Positions 8,946 to 18,515 of a DNA stretch of 52,284 nucleotides are shown here, one piece after another. Position 1 is the first letter of the stretch, and each line of letters starts with the position of its first letter. Source of the stretch: Gammaproteobacteria bacterium (GTDB taxonomy: Bacteria > Pseudomonadota > Gammaproteobacteria > UBA1113); the NCBI GenBank assembly GCA_021773295.1, contig JAJFKI010000064.1, forward strand, positions 1-52,284. Direction: 5' to 3'. Made by a program: the position numbers and the translations under genes. The notes beneath the pieces were generated by a model that was given only the letters and a program-made list of their open reading frames with translations, did no database searches and had not been told where the DNA came from.

Positions 8946-11900
8946 TCATTTAAACACAAGCTCCCGGCTTACGCCTGTAGCGCTGGTAACAGCACTCGAA
9001 GAACTTGCCATCGGTAATATTTCTGAATCCCTAGATAGCGTCAGTGCTGAGCGTAGCTCTTCAACTAATTTCCTGGCTGCTTCTTTATCGTTTGATTGAA
9101 GCATATTGTCACTTAAACACGTACAATCTGCTCTAGCAACGTATTTTTTAAAAATAACTTGTACTGATTGTAACTTATCTGCCATAAGTTGCTCTTTCTT
9201 TAATATTTCGATAATATAAGTGCTAGCTTCGTGGCCGCTAGTTTTTTTGACAATTTTTAAATGTGGGCCTAAACATTCTTCTTTTTTTGTGGTACTCAGA
9301 TCAGACGTCCCTGAAACTCTTGATGCATTTTGAGAGTGCGCAAAAAAAGTTAAAGCATTGGGCGCTGAGATCGTGGTAGACGTCGTTGTACTAACACTAC
9401 GCAAGCATTCAACGCTGTCTTCATCCTCTAATTGTGTGGCTAATTCTAGTAATGTTTGTGATGCAGCATTTTTAACGTTAAACCGAATTCCATTATCCAC
9501 CCACCAGTGTATCGCACGGTGATGACCGAGACGCAGTGCATAATGTGCGGGTGTGTCACCTTGCACAGAACCCGCATAGCATTGTACTTGCCTTACAGTA
9601 ATGCACCAATTAATAGGAGCCCTTGCCAGTACAGTAAATAACATCTCGTCAGGTATTTGTCCATTTAAAGAAAGGACATTTAGCAACTCTTCTTGTAATT
9701 CTCTGCCGACACTTGCCACATAACGCGCCGTTGCATTTATGGACCTTACGATAGGCAAGCGTGCCCCATGTTGAATTAAATAACGGGACACAAGAAAGTG
9801 ATTTCTTTTGGTGGCCTTCAATAACGCTTGCTTACCTCTATTAGCATTCTTTGAAAATAGATAGCCCTGTTTCTCTAGCAACCACTGCAAAACATCCAAC
9901 CTATTTACTTGTGCAGCCCAAAATAATAATTTGGCACCAGATCTTGAATCAGGCGCTTGTAAATCAAGCTTATATGTTTTTACCAAATGATCCATTAGTG
10001 AAAAATATTTCTTCCGAGCTGCAATGATAAAGAGAGTGTTGTAGCTATCGTCCTTATCATAAACATTTGCAGAGTACTGTGTGATTAATAAATCAATTAC
10101 TTTTTCATGAGCACCCATCGCAGCCAATAACACCGCTGAATAACCGGCATTGTTTCTAACCTTAGGATCGGCATGGTAGGTCTCAATTAATAACTGTACT
10201 GTTGAAGTACGGCCCCAACGTGCGGCCAACAATAATGGCGTATTTCCTTTTTTATTTCTGGCATTAACATTAATCCGCCCATATCTCATAAACTGGTCTA
10301 TGCTTTCATTATCTCCATTTTTAGCTGCTTTTAATAGCCTTCTCTGATATCTATCATCTAAGAAGGACACTGAATATGAACGCGTTATTTTTAAGCGAGA
10401 CGCTGGCAATATTTGTGATGTTGGCGACCGAATAGATGTTTTAAATATTGCTTGCACTAAGCTTGTATATTTATAATTAGGCCCACCCTCTCTGATAATC
10501 CTGCCTTCACTGCCAATAACACCTAAAGGATAATGCTTTATGAGTCCTCTTGTGGACATATAACATAATTGCAACCCTTGTTTTGCAGCAATCGCTCCTA
10601 CTAATTCCAATGCAAAAGACGTATAAGCCATCATTAATGGAATGCCTTCTGATGAAATCGCCTTGTTATCACTTTTGTATATCTCTGGCGCAGCTTTATT
10701 AAAAAATTTCTTACATTGATAATAATAAGACGTTACTTTTCTGGTATCACTATCTTCGAGCTTCCAAATTTTATCATGGTATCCTGGCTCATATGCCTTA
10801 CTGAAATTAGGATAGATCAGTGGGATCACCGCAACAATATGCTTCGGGTCAATTCCTGAAAAAAATACTGTTTCATTTTGATAATCTGTTCTATACGCCT
10901 GTGTTGGGCTCCCATGCTTTAGCAACAATGGCATATCAACTAGTTTTTTTTCTCGGAATAATGTTTCATATTCATCAAAACTATGCAGCGTAATATACAA
11001 AAAACCAGCCAATCTTCGTTGAGGTCTTCCTGCACCATCGTATAATGGATGTACGGGAAGCTCTCCCCTTTGTTGTGTTTCCACATTAACACCAAAACCA
11101 AATTTAATAGGATGATCGGGGGCTTTGCTGGTAGAAATAAAAGGAAAACGATGTCTTACAAATTCTTCTGGAACTTGTTCAATTTCTCCAAGCAGCGCCC
11201 AAAACTCAGCAACAGGGTTATCCGCAAAACTATAAATATAGGTTTTAACTGCCTGAAGAAATTTATCAGGATTAGTACGATTACAACGCCTTAAGTATGA
11301 TTTTAGATTAAGATTAACCTCTCTTAATCGTAAAAAAATCCCTTCCTCTGCGTTAACAAGTATATGTAAACTATCTATACCAACAGTCGTTGTTACAGTA
11401 CGCGAACTCAAGCCTTTTAAATCTTGTTTCCCGTTTAAGTCTAGTATTTTCCGAGCCACCTCTCTGCGTTCTTCATGAGAATATTGCCCTGACATGAAGG
11501 GTACGCCGTGAAAATGTGGGATTACAATATTTCGTCTAAAGGCTTTCCTCTCTGAGGTTTCACTTGCTTCATTACCCCTGCTAAGTACATTAAGTGCTGT
11601 TAAATGGTTCTTTTCTTCTTCAGTCAGTGGTGTTGTTGCATTGTTATCAATAACTGCAGCTTGTTGCTTCAAAATGTTCTTATAGTAATGAGCCGATGAT
11701 TCCTCATCATCACTATCGCCACTATCATAACCACCTTCAAATTCAGCTTGCTCTGCTTGGCAGCGATCCAGTAATGCAACTGCCTGCTGTGTTTGAAACG
11801 CCACCGCGAGCCGTTTAGGATTCATCATATGCTCGTGAGGGTTTAACGTTGGACGATTAAAGTTTACCCTAAAGTAGGCATGAAGACCTTGCTGCTTGAT

Positions 11901-12629
11901 AGTGATATTTCGTGATTCAAGTATTTGCAACACATCAAATGCTTTTTCCTTTAATGCTCGATGCAAGCAAGTATACCCGCCAATATCACGCCACCAAGAT
12001 ACGGCTACATAATCCATCGCTCTGCGATTATTCAAATAAGCATTTACATTAAAGTTTCTTTGATTAATAAAGCTTTTCACGATTCTGTTTTTTGGGCTTT
12101 GATTAGTGTGATCTCGGTTATCATGCAGTGCATTGTAGTACGCCATCCCTAAAGGATTCGTACCATCATTGTTTCTTTGATTAATCCATACTGAGAAGTT
12201 TTCATGAGATTCGTAACGTAGAAAATAAATTGCTAATGTTTCATGATCACCATAAAAGCAAATCATGTGTAACAGCGTGTTACCATCAGCATCAATGAGT
12301 GCTGGTATGTTTAATTTATAGGTTTGAATAATACTGCGCAACAATAAACGATCATTTGCTAGCAACCAAATCAACAGATTATCGCTAACACTTACCTCAA
12401 CCCTGGTGATGACACCATTTTGTTGCCAAGCACACTGGTGCCGAAAAAAATACCGTTGTTCTTTAAGGTTTGGATTTTTTTGCCTGAGATACTCATAGAC
12501 TTTGCTGTCTAATGCTTTAAGGGTTGTGACTGTGCCAGATGTAAAAATCGTTCTAATAATTTGACCGAGCCCGCCCTCAGCATTAGGATGACCACGTTCT
12601 GCTGTTTGAGTCGCTGAAAAAATTAACAT
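8946..12629 (-). CDS. Large ankyrin-repeat protein with ART-like central region, candidate effector
   Basis: 1227 residues, no signal peptide, start ATG at 12629 with GAGG upstream. Ankyrin-type repeats occur in an N-terminal block (about 112-250) and a C-terminal block (about 755-960, e.g. GNTPLLLAARWGRTSTVQLL), with a further one near 1030-1080 (GDTPAHYALRLGHHRAI). The middle (about 380-700) is not ankyrin: FISTS near 494 and NETVFFSGIDPKHIVAV near 583 recall the STS and (E)xE motifs of cholera-toxin-like ADP-ribosyltransferases, with a possible beta-1 Arg near 430. The first acidic residue of ExE is replaced (QNE). The C-terminus is Ser/Thr-rich. Such proteins are typical secreted effectors of Legionella/Coxiella. 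It lies just downstream of the T6SS operon and a toxin-antitoxin pair on the same strand. The ankyrin assignment is firm; the enzyme suggestion is tentative. Confidence 0.8.
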   Translation of the reverse strand: MLIFSATQTAERGHPNAEGGLGQIIRTIFTSGTVTTLKALDSKVYEYLRQKNPNLKEQRYFFRHQCAWQQNGVITRVEVSVSDNLLIWLLANDRLLLRSIIQTYKLNIPALIDADGNTLLHMICFYGDHETLAIYFLRYESHENFSVWINQRNNDGTNPLGMAYYNALHDNRDHTNQSPKNRIVKSFINQRNFNVNAYLNNRRAMDYVAVSWWRDIGGYTCLHRALKEKAFDVLQILESRNITIKQQGLHAYFRVNFNRPTLNPHEHMMNPKRLAVAFQTQQAVALLDRCQAEQAEFEGGYDSGDSDDEESSAHYYKNILKQQAAVIDNNATTPLTEEEKNHLTALNVLSRGNEASETSERKAFRRNIVIPHFHGVPFMSGQYSHEERREVARKILDLNGKQDLKGLSSRTVTTTVGIDSLHILVNAEEGIFLRLREVNLNLKSYLRRCNRTNPDKFLQAVKTYIYSFADNPVAEFWALLGEIEQVPEEFVRHRFPFISTSKAPDHPIKFGFGVNVETQQRGELPVHPLYDGAGRPQRRLAGFLYITLHSFDEYETLFREKKLVDMPLLLKHGSPTQAYRTDYQNETVFFSGIDPKHIVAVIPLIYPNFSKAYEPGYHDKIWKLEDSDTRKVTSYYYQCKKFFNKAAPEIYKSDNKAISSEGIPLMMAYTSFALELVGAIAAKQGLQLCYMSTRGLIKHYPLGVIGSEGRIIREGGPNYKYTSLVQAIFKTSIRSPTSQILPASRLKITRSYSVSFLDDRYQRRLLKAAKNGDNESIDQFMRYGRINVNARNKKGNTPLLLAARWGRTSTVQLLIETYHADPKVRNNAGYSAVLLAAMGAHEKVIDLLITQYSANVYDKDDSYNTLFIIAARKKYFSLMDHLVKTYKLDLQAPDSRSGAKLLFWAAQVNRLDVLQWLLEKQGYLFSKNANRGKQALLKATKRNHFLVSRYLIQHGARLPIVRSINATARYVASVGRELQEELLNVLSLNGQIPDEMLFTVLARAPINWCITVRQVQCYAGSVQGDTPAHYALRLGHHRAIHWWVDNGIRFNVKNAASQTLLELATQLEDEDSVECLRSVSTTTSTTISAPNALTFFAHSQNASRVSGTSDLSTTKKEECLGPHLKIVKKTSGHEASTYIIEILKKEQLMADKLQSVQVIFKKYVARADCTCLSDNMLQSNDKEAARKLVEELRSALTLSRDSEILPMASSSSAVTSATGVSRELVFK

Positions 12630-12685
12630 AGGAATGCCTCATCGTGTAAAAGATATGAGGCATTATACCCACCGTAGCCCAATGA

Positions 12686-13087
12686 CTACAAAAAATACCG
12701 GTAATCCACACTAAACTGCTCGGCGATACGCTTGGCAACATCCTTGCCGATGGCGCGCTTGCCATTTTCCATGCTAGAAAGATTCGTCTGAGTGACATTA
12801 ATTCTCTCGGCAAATTGTACCTGGGTCAAACTTTCACGGATGCGCAGTCCCTTCAGCAAAGCACCAGCCTTGGTATACTGCTGGTCGATTTCCTGGAACA
12901 AGTCCTCCGCAGAAATCGTATCAGCAATGGCGATCTTCTTGTTTGCAGGCAACTGGCTAATAAGATACTGGCCGATCACCGCCTTAGGGATGCCATAGAC
13001 CTTATCGCCAATACGAAAATACATGATTTCATCAAGCTTATAGTCTGCTTTGGCCTTAGTACGGGGCTTTTTCGTGTGTGCCGACAT
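12686..13087 (-). CDS. XRE-family antitoxin (HigA-like)
   Basis: 133 residues. The C-terminal half is a helix-turn-helix of the XRE type (LRIRESLTQVQFAERINVTQTNLSSMENGKR, split here as residues about 82-112), the N-terminus is basic. It overlaps the toxin gene 13056-13352 by 32 bp with the toxin first, the order seen in HigBA-type modules. It would neutralise the toxin and repress the pair, probably at the palindrome 13374-13392. Confidence 0.85.
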   Translation of the reverse strand: MSAHTKKPRTKAKADYKLDEIMYFRIGDKVYGIPKAVIGQYLISQLPANKKIAIADTISAEDLFQEIDQQYTKAGALLKGLRIRESLTQVQFAERINVTQTNLSSMENGKRAIGKDVAKRIAEQFSVDYRYFL

Positions 13088-13352
13088 AGTACACCTCCAT
13101 CAATTTAATTTTTTTGTCTATCAGTTCCCAACAGCAAACATAGGTGGGCTTACCCTTAATTAAGTGGCAATGCCGCTTATCTACATTTTGCTTACCATTA
13201 AGTTTTCCGTAGTTAGGCCAGCCTTTACCGGGGGCTGGGCCCAACACCTCTAAGTCTTGAACCAGCAATCTCAGCGCAAAAATGACGTCTGGCTGCAGTT
13301 TTTTGACTTGTTTCGCCGCCTTGCGGCTAAATTCAACGTTCCATTGCTTCAT
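13056..13352 (-). CDS. RelE/HigB-type toxin
   Basis: 98 residues, ATG with AAGGA nine bases upstream. Pattern: N-terminal EFSRKAAKQVKKLQPDV helix, GPAPGKGWPNYGKL turn, HCHLIKGKPTYVCCW strand pair and closing YYVGTHEKAPY, the layout of RelE/ParE-superfamily mRNA interferases or gyrase poisons. Overlaps the antitoxin by 32 bp, so expression is coupled. The C-terminal pattern is shared with the larger protein at 800-1501. Confidence 0.8.
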   Translation of the reverse strand: MKQWNVEFSRKAAKQVKKLQPDVIFALRLLVQDLEVLGPAPGKGWPNYGKLNGKQNVDKRHCHLIKGKPTYVCCWELIDKKIKLMEVYYVGTHEKAPY

Positions 13353-13373
13353 AGTTTATATCCTTTTTTGAGA

Positions 13374-13392
13374 TATATCAAGTGTTGATATA
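13374..13392. promoter_or_regulatory. Candidate operator of the HigBA-like pair, overlapping the tssG stop
   Basis: Perfect inverted repeat TATATCAA-gtg-TTGATATA (8-bp arms). It lies 22 bp upstream of the toxin start and covers the tssG stop codon (13378-13380), so repressor binding here would sit inside the last codons of the T6SS operon. Confidence 0.55.
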
Positions 13393-14082
13393 GTGTTTTT
13401 TTAGATCGATATTGGAATTTTTGAGAAATGTGGTCGCTCCTAACTGGTTTTTACTCCCTAACGACGGGACTTTGAGACTCAGCTTCGCTTTAAAAAACAG
13501 GCCAACATTGAGCCTAGATGGCACTATACTTAAAATTTCGGTTAATAATGTTAAGCGTAGCCGGAAGAGTTGTTGCCAAACAGTAATATCACTGCAAGTG
13601 AATTGAATCTCTAAATACTTATTGGCGGTCAAAACTCGCCGGCCCAATAATGCTGAATCCGCTAAAATACAATCTCGCCCCAATCGTGTCGTTTGCAGCA
13701 TTAACCATCGTGGTTTTTGTTCTATAAATTGAATGTCACAATGAATGCCTAAGTGTTTTATTCGGTTCAGTAATTGTGTACGCAAAGTGAGTGGTGATAA
13801 ATACTGAGTGATAGTACTAGCTGGTAAAAGGCTATTAGCAATTTCCTTTAACAGTAACTCGTCGCATTGCTGATTAATCACATTACATAAATGATTAAAC
13901 CACTTCGCTTGTGGCGTCTGCTGTAATGCTAATAATTGATAACATGACGGCAAGACACTGCCCTGACCTTTTAATGCATTACTATGAAAATCAACAGTAC
14001 AAGACAAAGATGACGAATAATTGAAACGGATAGCTTCAGGATTTTTTTTTTGTAAATAATCAACAATTAAAGACTTTGCCAT
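13378..14082 (-). CDS. tssG: Type VI secretion baseplate protein TssG
   Basis: 234 residues, shorter than the usual 300-350. The C-terminal part shows the family pattern: a LG-x-D-like segment with GRDCILAD...LLGRRV, a FRLRLTLLTEILSIVPS stretch and the end SKNQLGATTFL (compare LGWTTWL). TssG forms the baseplate wedge with TssE, TssF and TssK. The start overlaps tssF by 23 bp, indicating translational coupling. It is the last gene of the tssB-C-hcp-E-F-G operon. Divergent but recognisable by position and C-terminus. Confidence 0.8.
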   Translation of the reverse strand: MAKSLIVDYLQKKNPEAIRFNYSSSLSCTVDFHSNALKGQGSVLPSCYQLLALQQTPQAKWFNHLCNVINQQCDELLLKEIANSLLPASTITQYLSPLTLRTQLLNRIKHLGIHCDIQFIEQKPRWLMLQTTRLGRDCILADSALLGRRVLTANKYLEIQFTCSDITVWQQLFRLRLTLLTEILSIVPSRLNVGLFFKAKLSLKVPSLGSKNQLGATTFLKNSNIDLKKHYINT

Positions 14083-15604
14083 TTTTCATATCCTTAGTGA
14101 TAAGCTTGATGGTAATCAGCATATTGATGGGCGCAAGCAGACTTAATATTCGATGAAGAAGTTGAATTTTAAAATAAACATCTATGGAAGATTTACTACT
14201 ATTAAAGTCATAAAACAACACTTCGTGCATAACACCAGACTTTATAACGGATTTTATAGTAGCACTCTCAAGGTTTATGTCATCAAACAATCCTGGCTGC
14301 ACTAATGCTGCCAACTTGTGAAGGAACAACTCATTTAAGGGACATTCTCTTACCGTATTGTTTAGCGCTTGCACAATTTCGAAAAGTTGTTCCGCATCAC
14401 CAGTAGGCGAGAATACACTTGGATTAAACAATAGAGTCAAGGGCATTTGTTGTAACTGTGCGTCCAGCGGGAACAACTTATCACCCATGAATAACTGCGT
14501 TGAGAGCTCACCATCACATACTGTAATTTCTGCGCTTATGACTGAACCCTTAGGGATAAGGTTTGGATCGACAAACAAATGGGGCCATTGTTTTTCATTG
14601 TAATAGTGAGACACTAGTGTTAATGGCAAATCTTCATAATTAGTATGAACTGTCGCTCTGTTTAGAGTAATCAACTGCTGGTTATCAGTAGAATGATTAA
14701 TGATAACGGGATAAAACAAGCGACTTTCATCAGCAGTGATAGGCTCAGACATTACTACCTGATGATTAACCAGTGGCATGCAGTTTAATTGGATGGTTTC
14801 ATTGCGAATAAAAGAGAGATCGATGTTGAGCTGGTGAAAATAGATGTTTATATCCGCTGTTTCAAAAGTTTTGTTTGTCATTAGACATTTATCTAATGAT
14901 AACTTAAAGAAACAATATTGTTTGTCAAAGAAAACAAAATCTCTCATCATTTGAATGCACTGTTCAATTTCATTGCCTGTTGCTTCAGCATTATAATAGT
15001 GCATTTGCAAGCAATTATTGCTTAATAAGGTTTCTTGCCCATCAATGTTAAAAGCCACTCTTTTTACGCACTGCAGCAAGCAATACAATAATTCAAAGTT
15101 TTGGAAGGGATCATCAATATAAAAAATCAATTCTTTTATTTCTTCTAAAGAGAATAAATTTTCCCGATAGTTTTTAAGGCTAAGTAGCAAGCACCCTGTG
15201 TTTTGAGAACCTGGTTGAAAATGGCATCGTGAAACCACCAAGGGCTGAATCACAACATCACATAAGCTTTTGAAGCGGTATTTTTTATTTGCCATAAAAT
15301 TTGTATTTCCAGGCAATAACACTGCTTCGTTTTTACAAGAATTAGCTTGTGCAATGACACGTGAGGCATAGCCTTTCGCAGCAACTGGTAGTATGCTTTG
15401 GATCATACGACTACAAGCTTGCAACTGGTAATGTTTAAGATGTGCTTGTTGTTGCGATAATAAGTATGCACAGCCTTGTAGTAATTGCAGGGCGCTAGGA
15501 TCAAAAACATGTGAGCTGGGAAGCTTAGCGTCATGCTGCAAATATTGTCTCACATCGTGCAACAGTTGCCGATAATACGCTAGATGAGAATCAGCCATAC
15601 TCAA
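14060..15604 (-). CDS. tssF: Type VI secretion baseplate protein TssF
   Basis: 514 residues, a little shorter than typical TssF (about 590). Between tssE and tssG and overlapping both (14 and 23 bp). The N-terminus YYRQLLHDVRQYLQHD and the internal SRCHFQPGSQNTGCLLLSLK fit the family; TssF is the large wedge subunit of the T6SS baseplate in the cytoplasm. Identification leans on gene order as well as sequence. Confidence 0.82.
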   Translation of the reverse strand: MSMADSHLAYYRQLLHDVRQYLQHDAKLPSSHVFDPSALQLLQGCAYLLSQQQAHLKHYQLQACSRMIQSILPVAAKGYASRVIAQANSCKNEAVLLPGNTNFMANKKYRFKSLCDVVIQPLVVSRCHFQPGSQNTGCLLLSLKNYRENLFSLEEIKELIFYIDDPFQNFELLYCLLQCVKRVAFNIDGQETLLSNNCLQMHYYNAEATGNEIEQCIQMMRDFVFFDKQYCFFKLSLDKCLMTNKTFETADINIYFHQLNIDLSFIRNETIQLNCMPLVNHQVVMSEPITADESRLFYPVIINHSTDNQQLITLNRATVHTNYEDLPLTLVSHYYNEKQWPHLFVDPNLIPKGSVISAEITVCDGELSTQLFMGDKLFPLDAQLQQMPLTLLFNPSVFSPTGDAEQLFEIVQALNNTVRECPLNELFLHKLAALVQPGLFDDINLESATIKSVIKSGVMHEVLFYDFNSSKSSIDVYFKIQLLHRILSLLAPINMLITIKLITKDMKNGKVFNC

Positions 15605-16001
15605 TCAGCTCACATTGCCCTTGCGGCTTGAAGTTTGCCATATACTGAAATTGTTCTTCTTGGGATTTAACTGTTAAATTTAATTTGAAACTAGGCAAAC
15701 CATCCTCTCGCGTTATGATTGTTATATGAATCTCATTCGCTAAAACACGAGGCTCATAATGCTTAATTAAAAACAACATGGCTTCTTTGATTAAATAACC
15801 TGCTTGGGGTAAATGTTTATAATGTTCTAAAAGATCTGGCATACCATAATTCAAATCATAGGGCACACTGCCTTTATGGGTATTAAAAAGCAATGACAAG
15901 TGACGTTGTATGCTCTGTTTTATGTTTCCCCCATCGACACAAAACAATTGCTCAAACAAACTTGCCATTGCTGTTGCAGTGCTTAAGCTTTCACGTTCCA
16001 T
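15591..16001 (-). CDS. tssE: Type VI secretion baseplate protein TssE (gp25-like)
   Basis: 136 residues with the gp25/lysozyme-like fold pattern: SIQRHLSLLFNTHKG...LNYGMPDL near 25-55 and PRVLANEIHITIITREDG near 85-105. TssE is the T4 gp25 homologue that starts sheath polymerisation on the baseplate. Overlaps hcp by 19 bp and tssF by 14 bp. Confidence 0.9.
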   Translation of the reverse strand: MERESLSTATAMASLFEQLFCVDGGNIKQSIQRHLSLLFNTHKGSVPYDLNYGMPDLLEHYKHLPQAGYLIKEAMLFLIKHYEPRVLANEIHITIITREDGLPSFKLNLTVKSQEEQFQYMANFKPQGQCELIEYG

Positions 16002-16468
16002 TGATCATCAGCGGTAATATTTCCATCTAAATACGTCCATTCTATTTTTTCATAGCGCAGTGCAATATCTTCCATATGACCATAAGCTTGTTTAGATTTA
16101 TCTTTGATATTATCCATATGTGGCTTAACAGCCACAACTTTGGCATTGCTTAATACGTGACGGAAATATTCTTTTTCCCGCCCTTCGTTAGTAATTTGAT
16201 ACCAACTAATTTTTACTTGTCGCAGAGTTTTACCGCTACAACAGGCTTTATTTAAAATAGGCGATGCGCCACAAAAGTTTTTAGTAATGATTAATGGATC
16301 ATGCTTACGCGTACCCGTTAATACTCCCGTGTCATGATCATTAGGAATATAAATTTGGTGCTTAAAACCCACCACTTCAATACTTCCCTCGCGCCCTTGT
16401 ACATCTACTGGGCCATGCACAGCATTGCCTTGATCATCCGTAATCCACATATAACCTGGTATTGCCAT
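15983..16468 (-). CDS. hcp: Hcp tube protein (TssD)
   Basis: 161 residues, the usual Hcp size. Starts AIPGYMWITDDQGNAVHGPV, followed by the GREGSIEVVGFKHQI pattern and HDPLIITKNFCGASPIL, all characteristic of Hcp. Hexameric rings of Hcp stack to form the expelled inner tube, and Hcp also chaperones small effectors. Strong SD AAGGAGAAATC before the ATG; 23 bp after tssC. Confidence 0.95.
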   Translation of the reverse strand: MAIPGYMWITDDQGNAVHGPVDVQGREGSIEVVGFKHQIYIPNDHDTGVLTGTRKHDPLIITKNFCGASPILNKACCSGKTLRQVKISWYQITNEGREKEYFRHVLSNAKVVAVKPHMDNIKDKSKQAYGHMEDIALRYEKIEWTYLDGNITADDQWNVKA

Positions 16469-16491
16469 TGATTTCTCCTTATGACAGTTAA

Positions 16492-17976
16492 CTACGTTGC
16501 ATCTGCTATCGCCGGCATTTGCGACAATAGAGATAATTGAATATCGACACCTTCTACTTGAAAATGCGGCATCACATGTAAGGACACATGAAAGTAGCCC
16601 GGATTATCAATGATTGGTGTCACAGAAATTGAAGCTTCTCTTAGGGGATGGCGTGCAATAATATCTGGTGTTGGATGGCTCATCTTCGTGACTAAAGTTT
16701 GCAGCCATTGGTTTAATTCACTTTCTAATTCCGTTGGGCTTTTGCTAGAACCAATATTTTCCCGTTGTAATACTTTTAAGTAATGCCCTAATCTTGAAAT
16801 CAACATCACATATGGCAAGCGCGCATTAACTCTTGCATTCGCGGTTGCGTATTGATCATGATAGTGTTTCGCTTTTTGAATAGAATTCGCCGAAAAGAAA
16901 CAGGCGAAATCACTGTGCTTGTAATAACACAAAGGTATAAAACCTAAGTTACTCAGAGCTAATTCTTTTGATTCAGGGATTAAACTTTCCGTTGGAATGA
17001 TGGTATTAAACTCATAATCCGTTTGATAATGATGAATTGGGAAATTATCCACCTTTCCTCCTGAAGAGGGCCCTCTAATATTAATCAACCAACCGGTATC
17101 ATTAAATGATCGCATCATGTTTACCGCAAATGGGAATACCGCACTGCCCCAGGATAAATCACGGCTAATATCATCAATATATTCCTGATACGAAAAACCC
17201 GTCACCGGATTATCGTGCCCATAGGGCATACGCAATAAAAATCTCGGCATAGTCAATCCAATATAACGTGCATAGTCTTTTTGCCGGAATTGATTCCACT
17301 TGATAAACTCTGCCCGCTCGAAATAGGTTTCATCATCTTCAATCGCTAGCACTTCATCCATCGTCTTTTTATGAAAAAATTCAGGACCAACACTTGCAAA
17401 GAAAGGGCAGTGGGCTTGGCTGCCTAATTGTGCCAAGTGATCGAGCAAAGTAATATCGCGATGATCGCTATTAAATTCATAATTCGACAACATCGTCGTG
17501 ATTGGCTCACCACCTGGTGTATCGTACTCGTCAATATAGACATGCTTATATAAGCCCGACGTGCCAAGGCAGGCACTCTCTTCAAAATCTTCTAGTAATT
17601 CTTCTTTATCGATATCTAATAATTCAATTTTGCAATGATTACCTGTGTCACTATGGTCCACTAGATATTTTAAACTTTGCCAACAGGCATTAAGCTGATT
17701 AAACGCATCATGATGAATAATTTTATCTAACTGTTGGCTCAATAAGCGATCGATTTTAGCAATATAAAAATCTACCAAGCTGCGATCAATGGTTGCTTCA
17801 TTGTCTTCATCTAACAGTTGTAATAAGGTATGCAAACCGACTGTCACACGCTCAGAGATGTGCGTTTCACTCAATTGTTGCAAAGAAATAAATTGCTGCA
17901 CATCCACACGTGATGTGACCGGTGTTAATTCTGCTTGTTGGCAGACTTCTTGATAAAGGCTAGCTTGAGTCATCAT
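16492..17976 (-). CDS. tssC: Type VI secretion sheath large subunit TssC
   Basis: 494 residues, full length. Typical: NACWQSLKYLVDHSD near 95, the E-L-L-D-I-D-KEELLEDFEES stretch, YGHDNPVTGFSYQEY (compare R-x-P-Y-G) and the C-terminal ADAT end. TssB and TssC form the contractile sheath. The start overlaps tssB by 17 bp. Confidence 0.95.
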   Translation of the reverse strand: MMTQASLYQEVCQQAELTPVTSRVDVQQFISLQQLSETHISERVTVGLHTLLQLLDEDNEATIDRSLVDFYIAKIDRLLSQQLDKIIHHDAFNQLNACWQSLKYLVDHSDTGNHCKIELLDIDKEELLEDFEESACLGTSGLYKHVYIDEYDTPGGEPITTMLSNYEFNSDHRDITLLDHLAQLGSQAHCPFFASVGPEFFHKKTMDEVLAIEDDETYFERAEFIKWNQFRQKDYARYIGLTMPRFLLRMPYGHDNPVTGFSYQEYIDDISRDLSWGSAVFPFAVNMMRSFNDTGWLINIRGPSSGGKVDNFPIHHYQTDYEFNTIIPTESLIPESKELALSNLGFIPLCYYKHSDFACFFSANSIQKAKHYHDQYATANARVNARLPYVMLISRLGHYLKVLQRENIGSSKSPTELESELNQWLQTLVTKMSHPTPDIIARHPLREASISVTPIIDNPGYFHVSLHVMPHFQVEGVDIQLSLLSQMPAIADAT

Positions 17977-18442
17977 CCCTCTCCTTCATATGACATAATT
18001 CAGTTTTTAATTGTTTTAACGCGGCAGGCTTTTGACCTAACTTTTTTAATGATTGTGTTAAGCCTTGGTTGTCCACCATATTGGCTTTCAAATCTTTGAG
18101 GATATTGCGCATCGCCATTAATTTTTTTAAGTGTGGTACTTGTTGTACGATGGCTTCCGGTCGGAAATCATTAATATGGTTAAAACGTAAATGAATGGGG
18201 ATATCGCTTTGCTTATCCGGTGCTTTGATTAAAACATTTAAATGCGGATCGACGGCTTGCAATGTTTGATTGAAATTTGATTTAGTCAATCGATGTTTCT
18301 TGCGCTTGGCAATGCTTAAGGACGTCGCCTGGCGACTGGCGTTGGCGAGCACTAATAATTTCAACGGTAATTCTTTGCTTTCCTTAGCACCGTTGTTATC
18401 GACTTCTACGGTTATTTGCACACGTGAGGACGGCTTATCCAT
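17960..18442 (-). CDS. tssB: Type VI secretion sheath small subunit TssB
   Basis: 160 residues, first gene of the operon. VQITVEVDNNGAKESKELPL, LVLANAS and FNHINDFRPEAIVQQVPHLKKL are classic TssB (VipA) motifs; the mid-sequence also holds the L-K-x-L-M-A-x-R-N-x-L helix that contacts TssC. ClpV, which recycles the sheath, is not encoded in this window. Confidence 0.95.
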   Translation of the reverse strand: MDKPSSRVQITVEVDNNGAKESKELPLKLLVLANASRQATSLSIAKRKKHRLTKSNFNQTLQAVDPHLNVLIKAPDKQSDIPIHLRFNHINDFRPEAIVQQVPHLKKLMAMRNILKDLKANMVDNQGLTQSLKKLGQKPAALKQLKTELCHMKERDDDSS

Positions 18443-18467
18443 ACATTTTTCTCCAATGTTTTGAAGT

Positions 18468-18495
18468 ATTATATCGGCTTTGCCATCAAATGCAA
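18468..18495 (-). promoter_or_regulatory. Sigma-70-like promoter of the tssB operon
   Basis: On the minus strand TTGCAT (18490-18495), 16-bp spacer, TATAAT (18468-18473), ending about 25 bp before the tssB start. It sits in the 73 bp between the SDR stop and tssB. Confidence 0.6.
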
Positions 18496-18515
18496 TAAAG
18501 AATATTTAATTTATC

